From: Spiroplasma sabaudiense Ar-1343
GTDB taxonomy: Bacteria > Bacillota_I > Bacilli_A > Mycoplasmatales > Mycoplasmataceae
Reading direction: 5' to 3'
Length of the DNA: 64,000 bases
Assembly: GCF_000565215.1 (NCBI RefSeq)
Contig: NZ_CP006934.1
Location: forward strand, 744,001-808,000
Each line of letters starts with the position of its first letter. Within the stretch, counting starts at the first letter, position 1. Both the position numbers and the translations under genes were made by a program. Shown here one piece after another: positions 19,345 to 29,392 of the stretch. The notes beneath the pieces were generated by a model. The model saw nothing but the letters and a program-made list of their open reading frames with translations, made no database searches and was not told where the DNA came from.

Positions 19345-20610
19345 TTAAGTTTTTGTAATTTTACATATATAAAAGCCATCAGTATTGTTTTCAAAACCAA
19401 ATAATTGAATTTCTTCTAAAATTACTAGGTTACTATTATTTTCGCGAAATGCCCGAATTTGGTTTTGATTTTCATCAAGATTTATTGTGCAAGTTGAGTA
19501 AACCATTTCTCCACCTGGTTTTAGTAAATCAAATCCTCGGGCTAAAAGTTTAGCTTGTGACTCCAAAATTTTATTTAATTGTTCTTTATTAAACTGCTGA
19601 AGCTTTATTTCAGGTTTTCTTTTTAAAACTCCAAATCCTGAACAAGGAGCATCTAACAAAACATAATCATAAACATTTGAACCCACAATAGTTAAAGCGT
19701 CTTGATTTAAAATCGTAATATTTTTAGCTCCTAGTCTTTCAATATTTTCTTTAATTAGCTTTATCTTTTTTTCTTGAAGTTCACAAGCAAAAATTTCTGA
19801 GGTATTTTTAGTTAAGGCTGCAATGTGAGTTAACTTACCTCCTGGAGCAGAGCACATATCTAAAATTTTGGTTCCAGGCTGAGGATTTAAAACCTGAGAC
19901 ACTAGAGCTGATGCTTCATCTTGAATTGTAATTTGTCCCTCTTTAAAAATATCAGAGTTGACAATACTGCGTTGTGCAATTAATGAATCCTCACAAACAT
20001 TTGAATATTTCAGACCATAATCATGGCCATAACGCTCAAAAATTTCTTCACGATTAGCTTTCAAATTATTAACCCGAATAGCTATTTTTGATTTTTCTAA
20101 GGAGTTTTCTGCAACCTTCACAGCAACCTCAAGACTATAATCTCGTTCAATTTTTTTAAATAGTCAAAACGGAAACCCTAAACTTAAAGGCTTAACGTTT
20201 TGCTTATTTTTAATATTGACAATCATTAATTCCTTGGCTTCGGCGATGAAACGCTTTAAAACTACATTTACTAGTCCAGTAAAATTTTTATTAATAGTTC
20301 TTGTTAAATTGACAGCTTCATTGACTATTGCATAGTCAGGGATATTATCTAAATAAATAATTTGAAAGACTGCCATTCACAAAATCACTTGGATTTTCAT
20401 TGGAGTCTTTTCAGGGCTAATTAATTTATTAACAACATATTCTAAATAAATTTTGCGTTTAATAGTTCCATAAACTAAATTGTAAATAAATTGTTTGTCG
20501 ACGGTACTAAAATTGCCAGAATTACTGACCTGATTTAAAAGTAAATTTGAGAATTTTTTTTCAAGAAAAACCTGAAGTAAAATTTCTAATGCTTGTTTAC
20601 GACTATTCAT
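19345..20610 (-). CDS. rsmB: 16S rRNA (cytosine-967-C5)-methyltransferase RsmB
   Basis: 421-aa m5C methyltransferase (Sun/RsmB). An N-terminal NusB-like helical domain (about 1-140) carries the family feature PDYAIVNEAVNLTR and TGLVNVVLKRF. The C-terminal SAM domain has DMCSAPGGKLTHIAAL near residue 260, LLDAPCSGFGVLKRKPE with a catalytic Cys near 325, and MVYSTCTINLDENQ with the second Cys near 375. TGA-Trp codons occur near residues 78 and 149. Start ATG at 20610 follows GAGGT. It lies 14 bases downstream of gmk. Confidence 0.96.
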
Positions 20611-20624
20611 TTTTTACCTCATCA

Positions 20625-21518
20625 CTAGTCTAAGCGTGTTTGTTCTAAACTGAAAAAATTAACTTCTAGCATTAGTTTTTCGATCTTTTTTTTCACAAAA
20701 TCCTTATCAACAATGCTGTTAATATACCCATGACCCATAACATCCTCATAAATTCGATCACTTAGCAGCTGGGCCAAGTGAAAGATAAAGTCAAAATCTT
20801 TATTATTGATGCGATGATTTTCTTTAACCTGAGCTTGAACATTAATTTTTCAATTTTCTAAAAAAAATTGATAATTTTCAATAATGTCGGCATTAACAAT
20901 TTCAAAAAGCTTTCAATATCTACTTTGCTTGGAGTTTTTATTTAAGGCCCCTTCTTTTTGTAAGACATCTTTTATTTTTTCAACTGCATTAATTAGATTA
21001 TCATTTTCAATTACATAGCGATAATGATTTTTTAGCGGAATTTCTAAGAGAGCTTTATCCAAACGTTGCTTGATAATTTCTGTGCTTTCAGTCCCGCGTT
21101 TTTTGATTCTGGCCTTTAATTCCTCTAAACTTGGGGGCATTAAAAAAATTGATAAAATTTCGTTTTTTAAATCTTGTGCTAAAACTTGCATTGCTCCTTT
21201 AACTTCAACCTCTAAAATAACATTTTTACCCAAATCAATTTGCTTTTGAACATAATTTTTGGGAGTACCATAATAATTGCCAATAAACTCAGCATACTCA
21301 ATAAAGGCATTTTTTGAAATTTGCTCTTCAAAATATTCTCGTGATACAAAAAAATAATTAACCCCATCAACTTCTCCTTGACGCGGTTTTCTTGTTGTCA
21401 TTGAGACTGAATATGTTAAATTAAGACTTTCATCTTTGAATAGTTCGTTATTAACACTACCCTTTCCAACTCCACTTGGACCAGAGAGGATAATAATTCT
21501 TCCAGGCTTATTGACCAT
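20625..21518 (-). CDS. gmk: Guanylate kinase with long C-terminal extension
   Basis: Converts GMP to GDP with ATP. Residues 1-195 are a complete guanylate kinase: P-loop LSGPSGVGKGSV near 10-20, TTRKPRQGEVDGVNYFF near 41-57, the GMP-binding YAEFIGNYYGTP near 75, and the lid RIKKRGTE near 138. At the usual end of the enzyme a TGA encodes Trp (about residue 202) and the frame continues for some 95 residues to a TAG at 20625, giving 297 aa against the usual 185-210. The extension is mostly helical with a late basic patch (DKDFVKKKIEKLM). Its role is unknown. ATG at 21518 overlaps the end of rsmD by 11 bases. Confidence 0.94.
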
Positions 21519-22080
21519 TTTCTTGTCTCTCCAATCTGAATAAATAAAAATGCTTATTTTTAAAATCTTTATATTTTAGTAATGTTAGGTGGTTAATCTT
21601 TGATAAATCTAGTAACTCTGGAGCCTCGGTCATTATCACTCCATTTTCTGCCAAAATATCTAAAGTCGCAATTTTTTCAAAAAATTCATAGTAATAATTT
21701 ACTTGTGGAAACGGTGGATCTAAATAAATTAAATCAACATTTTTTTTAGATTGGTGGAGATAATCTAAAACTCGTTTGAATTCCCAATTGGTAATTTGAA
21801 ATTGTGATGCTGGAATATTTTTCAAATTCTTTTTGACTATTTCTAGTGCTGGGTTATGCCAGTCGTTTATATATGCAAATTCAATGCCCCGACTCAAACC
21901 TTCAATTGATAACGCCCCACTACCAGCAAACAAGTCCAAGGAAATCTTACCTTCATAAATGAACCAATTTGTCAAAATATTAAACATATCCTCTTTAACT
22001 CGCGCACTTGTTGGTCGAGTGTTTAAACCCGGTAAGGCAACAAGCTGGCGACCGCGATATTTACCACTAATTACTTTCAT
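21508..22080 (-). CDS. rsmD: 16S rRNA (guanine-966-N2)-methyltransferase RsmD
   Basis: 190-aa methyltransferase for G966 of 16S rRNA. Marks: MKVISGKYRGRQL at the start, RPTSARVKEDMFNIL near residue 23, SAM motif LDLFAGSGALSIEGLSRG near 48, and the catalytic LIYLDPPFPQ (NPPY-like) near 118. It overlaps gmk by 11 bases and is read divergently from the deformylase gene. Confidence 0.95.
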   Translation of the reverse strand: MKVISGKYRGRQLVALPGLNTRPTSARVKEDMFNILTNWFIYEGKISLDLFAGSGALSIEGLSRGIEFAYINDWHNPALEIVKKNLKNIPASQFQITNWEFKRVLDYLHQSKKNVDLIYLDPPFPQVNYYYEFFEKIATLDILAENGVIMTEAPELLDLSKINHLTLLKYKDFKNKHFYLFRLERQENGQ

Positions 22081-22155
22081 TATGCACCTACTATTTATTT
22101 ATTATACTAAAATTTATTTATTAGGCCTGTTTTTTTGAAATAAAAAACAAAAAAT

Positions 22156-22164
22156 TGTTATAAT
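22156..22164 (+). promoter_or_regulatory. Extended -10 promoter of def
   Basis: TGTTATAAT, a TGnTATAAT extended -10, lies 26 bases before the def start in the divergent gap with rsmD. No strong -35 box is visible. Confidence 0.55.
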
Positions 22165-22190
22165 TATGGGGAATGTTTGGGGGAAAAATA

Positions 22191-22793
22191 ATGGAAATGA
22201 CTTATAAAGATCTTTTACAAAAAGAACGACCAAGTAATGAATGACTTTTTAAAGATAACAACACCGAAGTAATCCGTAGTGTTAGCAGCGATGTTCAAAC
22301 CCCGCTATCTGAAGACCACGACCTTGTAATGCGAAAGTTAATCGACTTTGTTCGTGTTAGTCAATGTAAAACTCTAAATAAAAAAGGCAGTCCCGACTTT
22401 TTACGTCCAGCAGTTGGTCTAGCAGCACCACAAATCGGTAGCAACACCAATATGTTTTTTGCTCGATTTGAATGAGAAAAAAATGAGGAAGCTGAAGAAT
22501 ATGCAATCATAAATGGTAGAATAACAGCTTCTAGCCCCCAAGTTGTGGCTCTTGAAGGTGGCGAAGGATGTTTAAGTGTGGACAGCGACCACCCTGGAGT
22601 TGTCCCAAGAAGTTATAAAATTTCAGTTGAGGGTATTGATTATTTCACAAATCAAGCCGTCACTTTAAATCTGCGTGGCTACAAGGCGATTGTCTTTCAA
22701 CATGAGTTACTACACAATCAAGGTGTGCTATATTATGATTTAATCAATAAAGACGACCCCGAATTTATTGATGAAGATTGAATTTTACTTTAA
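22191..22793 (+). CDS. def: Peptide deformylase
   Basis: 200-aa metalloenzyme removing the formyl group from new proteins. Motif 1 GLAAPQIG near residue 82, motif 2 EGCLS near residue 124 (metal-ligand Cys) and motif 3 QHELLHNQG near residue 168 are present. In motif 3 the two His and Glu are kept, but the usual HEIDHLNG has Leu and Asn instead of Asp and Leu. Three TGA codons encode Trp, including one three codons before the stop. ATG at 22191 follows a GGGGG-rich ribosome site. It ends in a strong terminator, so it is a single-gene unit. Confidence 0.94.
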
Positions 22794-22803
22794 TCACTAA
22801 AGT

Positions 22804-22840
22804 CAAAAAAACTTTCAGTTCTACACTGAAAGTTTTTTTG
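22804..22840 (+). terminator. Terminator after def
   Basis: CAAAAAAACTTTCAGT (22804-22819) and ACTGAAAGTTTTTTTG (22825-22840) form perfect 16-base arms around a five-base loop, ending in seven T. Confidence 0.92.
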
Positions 22841-23029
22841 ATAAAAACCGCAACTCATCTTTTTATTTTGAAGATTATTTTTCTAAAATAACTTTGAAAA
22901 AATAAAAAATAAATTCGAAAAGATAAAATCCTTGACATTTTATGTTAATATTTATTTAAGTTATTGAAACAAAGCAGCTAGCAAATTAAATAATAAAAAT
23001 TAAAAATAATTTTCAGAGAGGATAAAAAA

Positions 23030-24793
23030 ATGAAAGATATAATCGATAAATCGACTGGACAAGCTGAAATTGATAACAGTTCTGTTGAGATCAAAAAAAC
23101 AAATACAAGTAAAATGCATTTATTAAATAATAAAATTGCCACCAAAGTTTTTGCTTTAGGGGGGCTTGAAGAAATCGGAAAAAACACTTACGTAATCGAA
23201 CACGATCAAGAAATAATCATGATTGATGCTGGGGTAAAATTTCCCGATGCAGGGATGCTTGGTGTTAGTGCTGTTATTCCAGACTATTCTTACTTATTAG
23301 AAAACAATAATAAAGTAAAGGCTTTATTCATAACTCATGGACACGAAGATCATATTGGTGGGATTCCCTACTTGCTAAAGCAAGTTAATATTCCCATTAT
23401 TTATGCTCCCGAACTAGCAGCAGCGCTAATTCGCGATCGTTTAAAAGAACACAAACTTTTAAATAAAACAATTATTAAAGAATATACTGAAAATGATGTT
23501 TGAAAATCAGGAAGTTTTAATGTTTCTTATGCCGCTTTAAACCACTCAATCCCTGATGCTTTTGGAATACTTGTTGAAACCCCAAACGGAAATATATTTT
23601 CAACTGGAGATTATAAATTTGACTGAACCCCACTTGGTCATAGTGCCAATGTTAGTCGTTTGGCCCAAATGGGTGATAAAGGAATCGAACTACTACTAGC
23701 TGATTCAACAAATGCTGAGGTTGAAGGTTATACTCTTGGTGAAAAAAAAGTAATCGAAAATATTGATGGATTATTTTTAAAGGCAAAACAAAGAATTATA
23801 ATCGCAAGTTTTGCCAGTAATGTTCACAGAATTCAACATATTGTTGAAACTGCCAATAAATACGGGAGAAAGATTGCAGTTATTGGGAGAAGTTTAGAAC
23901 GAATTATTAAAATTATTCGTCAAATGGGTCACTTAAAAATCAGTGAAAAAGCCTTTATAAAAACTCAGGACATTAATGATTTCCCAGCAAATCGCGTAAT
24001 GATTATTTGTACTGGAAGTCAGGGAGAACCAATGGCGGCATTATCGCGAATGGCTCGCGGTGAGCACCAGTCAATTAACATTATTCCAGGTGATACTGTC
24101 ATTTTATCTTCATCACCGATCCCAGGTAATCGAGCCGATGTTGAAAATGTCGTTAATAAACTAACTCGCTTAGGAGCAAATGTTATTGAAAACTCACCAG
24201 AAAATCGCATCCATACCTCAGGACATGCCAGTCAAGAGGAACAAAAATTGCTATTTACCCTATTAAAACCGCATTACTTTATGCCAATGCACGGAGATTA
24301 TCGAATGCTAAAAGTCCATGGTCAAACAGCTGTTTCAGTAAATGTTGCTGAAGATAATGTCTTTATTGTTGCTAATGGTGATCAAATTGAAATGCTAAAT
24401 GGTAAAGCTAAATTAGGAAAACGTGTAGCAGCTGATGCCATTTATGTTGATGGTAAGGATATGACCGGACAAGCAAGTAACATTATCAGAGAACGTGATA
24501 TTTTAAGCAAAGATGGTTTGATGGCTGTTGTAGTTTCAATTGATTCTCAACAAAATAAATTGTTATACCAGCCAAAAATTATTTCAAGAGGAAGTTTTTA
24601 TGTTCGTGAAAGTGGTAACTTAATTAATGAGTCAATTAACATTGTTGCAAATGCTGTTTTGGAAGTTTTAAACTCACCAAAACCAACTTTTGGAGCTATT
24701 AAAACCGCAATTAAACAATCACTTTCACCTTACATATTTAAGTTTAAACGTCGCAACCCTCTTATAATTCCAGTTATTTTAAATAAAAAATAG
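23030..24793 (+). CDS. rnj: Ribonuclease J
   Basis: 587-aa metallo-beta-lactamase/beta-CASP ribonuclease with 5'-3' exonuclease and endonuclease activity in mRNA decay. After a 45-residue Lys/Ser-rich leader comes [12 protein letters not shown], then the metal site [10 protein letters not shown] near residue 104-113, the catalytic STGDYKFD near 192, LLADSTNAE near 222, the beta-CASP domain with [11 protein letters not shown] near 263, and MPMHGDYRM near 420. TGA encodes Trp at two sites between 23500 and 23640. Start ATG at 23030 follows AGAGAGGAT. The 190-base gap upstream contains a TTGACA (22932-22937) without a well-spaced -10. Confidence 0.96.
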
Positions 24794-24848
24794 CCAACTA
24801 GCTAATTGTAGCTAATCATAAAATTTTAAAAATAAATTAGGAGGATTT

Positions 24849-26483
24849 ATGAAAAAAGATACCCGCATGGGTTTACCCACTCTGATTTGACTAGGATTTA
24901 GTTTTATCGCCGGGATTACTTTTACAGCAAGTTTCGCCTCAATCGTTGGAAGCGATAAGGAAGCCGGAGTTAGAATTCATATTTTATGAATTTTTGCAAT
25001 TGAAGGACTTGTTGCTTTTATTTGTGCTTGAGCATTTGCTAGACTAGTAAAAGTACACCCCACAGCCAACGGTGGTTCGAGCCAGTATGTCCGAACTGCT
25101 TTAGGAGAATTTTGAGGTCTCTTCATGGGTCTTATTAACTATGCTGCCATCCCTTTAATTGCAATGGGATTACTAGTGACCATGATTCGAAATAACTTTG
25201 CCGCTGGTTCAGTTATTGAAAATGGTCTATTTGGGGAAAATGGTCTTTGAGGTTCTTGAGGAAAATTGTACTTAGATTTAATATCTTTGGCAATTTATTC
25301 ATTCGCAGCTGCAATTTTATTTTTTGGAATCAGAAAATATAAAGTAGTTGCCACAGTTATTGGTTATTTAACCTGAGCTATTACAATTTTTATAATGATT
25401 GTTGGAATAATTGTTTTCTCTGGTAATGGGATTGTTGGTTTGCAACACTATTCAAATCCAGAAAATATTGATTTATCATTTTTTAAATTTAACAATGCTT
25501 TTGTCTCGTGTTTCTTTGCATTTTGTGGACTTGAAACTTTTATTACCGTTGGTAATAACATTAAAAATCGAGGGAAAAACATGCCAATTGCAATGACTGT
25601 CATAATGATAGCGACCACTGCATTTTACATCATCTTTACCCTAATTTTGATGGGGGCTGTTCCAGCTGGTTTTCAAGATAACCCTAATATTCAAGTCTTT
25701 TTAAAAAGCCCTGGATTAAAGGCTTTTGGGGGATGAATGGTAATTATTTGTACAATTTTGATGCGTTTTAACTCAAATCTACAAATTACTTTATTTGGAG
25801 GAAGTTGTTTAGAACCTTTAGCGGCCCAGGGCTTTTTACCAGAAAAAATAAGTGTTAAAAATAAAGAGAATATCCCTGTTGCTGGAGTTATTACTTCAAT
25901 TTGTATTGTTTTAATAACCTTTGTATTATTCATGCTTATTCCCGATATTATTGAGGGTGCTACTGGAAATTCATCACCATTTGATTATCAAACTATTGCT
26001 GCTGCCACCTCAATTGTTTTAATTTCAATTTATTTGATTGTTTTATCAACAGTCATAATTCAAGGGTATCGCAAACAGATTCACGTTAGATGATATGAGT
26101 ACACCGGTTGAATTATTGTTCTTGGCTTCTTGATTTTGCAATTCTTTATGTACTTTTTTGATCGCTTTAGTGATTTAATTAGTGGGATTGCCAAAAACAA
26201 TATCTCCAGTGTTCTTGGTGGAGTTGTGCCAATTATTTACTTCATCGGGATCATTGCTGCAGTATTTGGAATTTACTTTTTATACTACAAGCCTAAGAAA
26301 GCAAAACTATTGAACACTCCTGAAGGAATTAAAAAATATGAAGAGATTAAAACTATTTTTAGAATTTTAACACCTGAAGAAGTAGAAGCAATTGAAATTG
26401 AAGATGCTAAACTAGACGAGTATTGAGATAACCTAAAAAAGGCGCAAGCACTTGAAAAGTTAAAAAACAAATCTCAAAAATAA
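24849..26483 (+). CDS. APC-superfamily amino acid permease
   Basis: 544-aa integral membrane transporter with about 12 helices. The first helix (TLIWLGFSFIAGITFTASFA) with its unwound glycine segment, then ANGGSSQYVRTALGEFWG near residue 75, and FFAFCGLETFITVGNN near 220 follow the APC pattern. Substrate cannot be read from the sequence. A cytoplasmic C-terminal tail of about 55 charged residues ends the protein. Many TGA-Trp codons lie in the helices. Start ATG at 24849 follows TAGGAGGAT. It begins 55 bases after RNase J with no terminator between them, and ends at a strong terminator. Confidence 0.9.
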
Positions 26484-26517
26484 CAAGAATTATAATCTAA
26501 TAAGTTATTAAAGTTCT

Positions 26518-26555
26518 AACCGGTTCAGAAATTAAAAATTTCTGAACCGGTTTTT
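26518..26555 (+). terminator. Terminator after the amino acid permease
   Basis: AACCGGTTCAGAAATT (26518-26533) and its exact complement (26537-26552) enclose an AAA loop and are followed by a short T-run. Confidence 0.92.
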
Positions 26556-26665
26556 GCTATTTAAATGGCGTTTTATATTGATAAGTTATAATATTTTTTA
26601 AAATAACTTTTTTAAATAATTTTGTGATAATGTAGTAAAATATCATTATGAAAAGGAGAGATATT

Positions 26666-27577
26666 ATGTCATATGTTAGATCTAGGATAATATTGTTTAA
26701 TATTTTGGGAATGTGTTTTGCATTACTTGGATATGCATTATTTGCATCTGCATTATTCGGGAATTTTGAAGGATTTAAAATTGAAGTGGAACAATTCAAT
26801 CCCTTGGATCAAGTTTTAATAGCAATTGCGCTTGCTTACTTTACTTACGCAGTTTGAAAAACAGTTTTCTTTGGAATGAAAATTATTAAATTTGTTAAAA
26901 CCAAATCAGATGAGGATATTATTGCAAATAGATTCATTTTAGCAGTTTATAGTTTAACTTTAGGAGGATTTGTTACACCTTTTATGTTAACTAAAATTCC
27001 AAATGTTGATTCACAATCAACACTAAACCCAAGAAATGAAATAGCTAAAGTTTATACAGTAAACTATGTTGTTGGAGGGGCTATTCTAATTGGAAGTTTC
27101 TTTGCATTTGGAGCAAGTTTAAATGCAGACTTCTTTAGTCCAACAACTCAATTAGCATCTTCAATATTTTTAGGAATTACTGGAGCTGGAATGCTACTTG
27201 GGCTAATTGGTGGGATTTTCTTTTGAAGAAAAAACTCAAACGAAGCTTATGCAAAAAATGGATTTATGAAATTTATTGCAGGAATTTTTATTGTAATTGT
27301 TACAGTTGAACTTCTATTGAAAATTGTTTCAGCAATTATAACAATTATTCAAGCGATTGCAGATATTTTCCAAAGCGGAAGACAAAACTTTTTGGTTTCA
27401 TTACTAATTTGAATGCAAAGCATGATTACAATTATGTATTCATTCTTCTTAATTACAATTTGTTGAGCAACAATCAAGGGAATTTGAAGTAAAGAAGGAG
27501 TTACAATGAAAGAATACGCAGGTCTTTCAAAAGCTCAAGAAAAAAACGGAACAGTTCCAAGTTGAAAAAACAATTAA
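26666..27577 (+). CDS. Hypothetical multi-spanning membrane protein
   Basis: 303-aa protein with about seven predicted membrane helices (first at about residues 8-32: ILFNILGMCFALLGYALFAS). I recognise no family motif. Helices are rich in Gly, Ala and Ile; a short charged cytoplasmic tail (EYAGLSKAQEKNGTVPSWKNN-like) ends it. TGA codons encode Trp at least eight times. The start is ATG at 26666, not the ATG at 26648, because AAGGAGAG lies between them. It is a single-gene unit between two terminators. Could be a transporter or a lineage-specific membrane protein. Confidence 0.75.
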
Positions 27578-27613
27578 TGATAACAAATCAGTCTTTATAA
27601 GTTTTTAAAAATT

Positions 27614-27643
27614 AAAACCGGATTTAAATCCGGTTTTTTTATT
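27614..27643. terminator. Terminator after the membrane protein gene
   Basis: Palindrome AAAACCGGATTTAAATCCGGTTTT (27614-27637, arms of 12) with trailing T on plus. Lying between convergent genes, it may also serve the minus-strand gene ending at 27665. Confidence 0.88.
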
Positions 27644-27664
27644 ATTTAAATGAACTAATTGTTT

Positions 27665-28378
27665 TTATAATTTTGTTATTAAAAACGGATTTTTAATTAA
27701 TGGAATAAAAGCATAAACTCCAACCACGGCTCTAAAGCGTTTAAATTTTTCTGGACTTAGGTAGTGAACCGCCATTTCATTCATTAGTTTGCCTAGCGAC
27801 TCATAAATAAAGGCTAGCGAAATTCAAGAAATAAAAATCAAACCCATTGCAAAATAATTAATTATTTGTAAGGAAAAATCAAATCACTGTAAAGTGGCAT
27901 CGCTTAGACCATATGGGGTTATTAAAACTATTAAAAAGCTTATTAATCCTAAAAATAAAGCCAAAATATTTAAGCTAGTCATTCATAGCAAACTTCTTCT
28001 ATAATGGGTATTTTGAACTCGAGTTTCAATAATTAAAACATAACTAAAAAAGAGATTTAGAATACTAGCTAAATTTTGGCGTTCTAACTCTCACGGTTTA
28101 ACCTGAAACTCTTTTGTTAGCGGATTATAGTTAAAAAATGGCATACGCAAGCCTTTTTTAGCAGAAACAATTTTTATATCATTGAACCCGTTATCCTCGT
28201 TTAACTCCTTAAATAAGTCCTTATAAACTAATTCACTTTTAGTTTTTCAAGTAACGATTCATGTTATTGAACCACCAATTAAATAAAGACCGACAATAAA
28301 AAAGCAAAAAAATCAAGTGACAAAAGTAACACCAACATTTAAATCTGACATTCATTCATAGCGTTCGTTTTCAAACAT
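27665..28378 (-). CDS. Hypothetical membrane protein
   Basis: 237-aa protein that only appears when TGA is read as Trp; it contains about nine such codons, so a standard-code scan misses it. It has a helix at about residues 13-40 (VGVTFVTWFFCFFIVGLYLIGG), a soluble segment of about 70 residues, a second helix pair near 145-205 (LNILALFLGLISFLIVLITP; IINYFAMGLIFISWISLAFIY) and an amphipathic end. No family recognised. ATG at 28378 is preceded by a GGAGGG site and lies 17 bases after the stop of the gene at 28396, so the two form a unit. Confidence 0.75.
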
Positions 28379-28395
28379 ATTTTTTTCCCTCCGTT

Positions 28396-29283
28396 TTAAT
28401 AAATAAACCAAACTGGTAAATGGTAGTTAATTGCACCAATTTCATCGATTAGTGGCTTACCAATTATTAAATTTTTATTAATAGCATCAATTTTGTAAAA
28501 ATACTTATTAATTATTAATTTTGAATTTTTTATCGTCTCATTAATAGAGTGAAAACTAGTCTGGCCATTAACTCGATCTGAAACTAAAAAACCGGTCTCA
28601 TTAAATTGTGAAATTTGTTTTTCAAAATTGCTTTCCACAATTGGAACGCGATTTTTAAAATCAATATTGCACTTAAAAACATGATAATTTGTGGCTAGCA
28701 CAACTAAGTCATCTCCAACCATGATAACTTTCAAACAATTTTCAAATTCTCCATTTAAGGGGATTTGCTTTTTTTCATCATAATTAAAAATCGCTGTTTG
28801 GCCATCATCGTTTTTTCTAATAACAAAACAATTTGAATTTAAAATTGGTGAAATAATTGTAAAATTCTGCAGTTCTGGAATTTCAGTAATTTTTTCAAAA
28901 CCTGAATTGTAGATTGAAGTTGTCGTGCTAAAGTTCCCCTCTTGCTTTCTAACAAAAGTGACTAAAAAATTATCTTCTAAACCAATTATATTTTGAATAA
29001 AACTTTTATCAACTAGACAAATCTTTAAATCAGTTTGGCTTGAACCAATGGCAGAAGATTTACTAGGGTCTGGGTGAGCCAAAAAATAACGATTTCATGG
29101 GGATTTTATTTTAACTTCTTGAGTCAAAATTGTCTGATCAATTTTTAACAAATAATTTTGGTTATTTTCAAAATCACTATCTGTTATATAAAGGTCACTT
29201 CCAACAGGATAAAAATTAGTTATTCAAAAAAAATCATCAAAAATTGTTTTAGACAAATTTTTTGCTCCGGTTTTTTTTCTCAT
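28396..29283 (-). CDS. Hypothetical cytoplasmic protein
   Basis: 295-aa protein without signal peptide or membrane helix. The sequence alternates short beta strands and polar turns (VGSDLYITDSD, NFLVTFVRKQEGN, NCFVIRKNDDGQTAIFNYDE, GDDLVVLATNYHVFKCN), a pattern typical of beta-propeller or similar all-beta repeats, though no repeat motif is clear. TGA encodes Trp near residues 21 and 63. Start ATG at 29283 follows GAGGC. It lies directly upstream of a membrane protein gene in a two-gene unit, after the fructose operon terminator. Function unknown. Confidence 0.75.
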
Positions 29284-29348
29284 AAAGGGCCTCACTCTTA
29301 TAATTTTATCGTAAAATAAAAGTCTTTTAAAAGGTTTTTTATTTTTAA

Positions 29349-29378
29349 TTAAAAAAGACTGACTTAAGCGTCAGTCTT
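29349..29378 (-). terminator. Terminator of the fructose operon
   Basis: AAGACTGAC (29355-29363) and GTCAGTCTT (29370-29378) pair on the minus strand, followed by six T. It lies 15 bases past the fruA stop. Confidence 0.88.
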
Positions 29379-29392
29379 GAATTAATAAGATA

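Noticed and set aside
22932-22937. TTGACA as a sigma-A promoter of RNase J
   Set aside because: No TATAAT-like box lies at 15-18 bases; TAATAT is too close, so I did not report it as a promoter.
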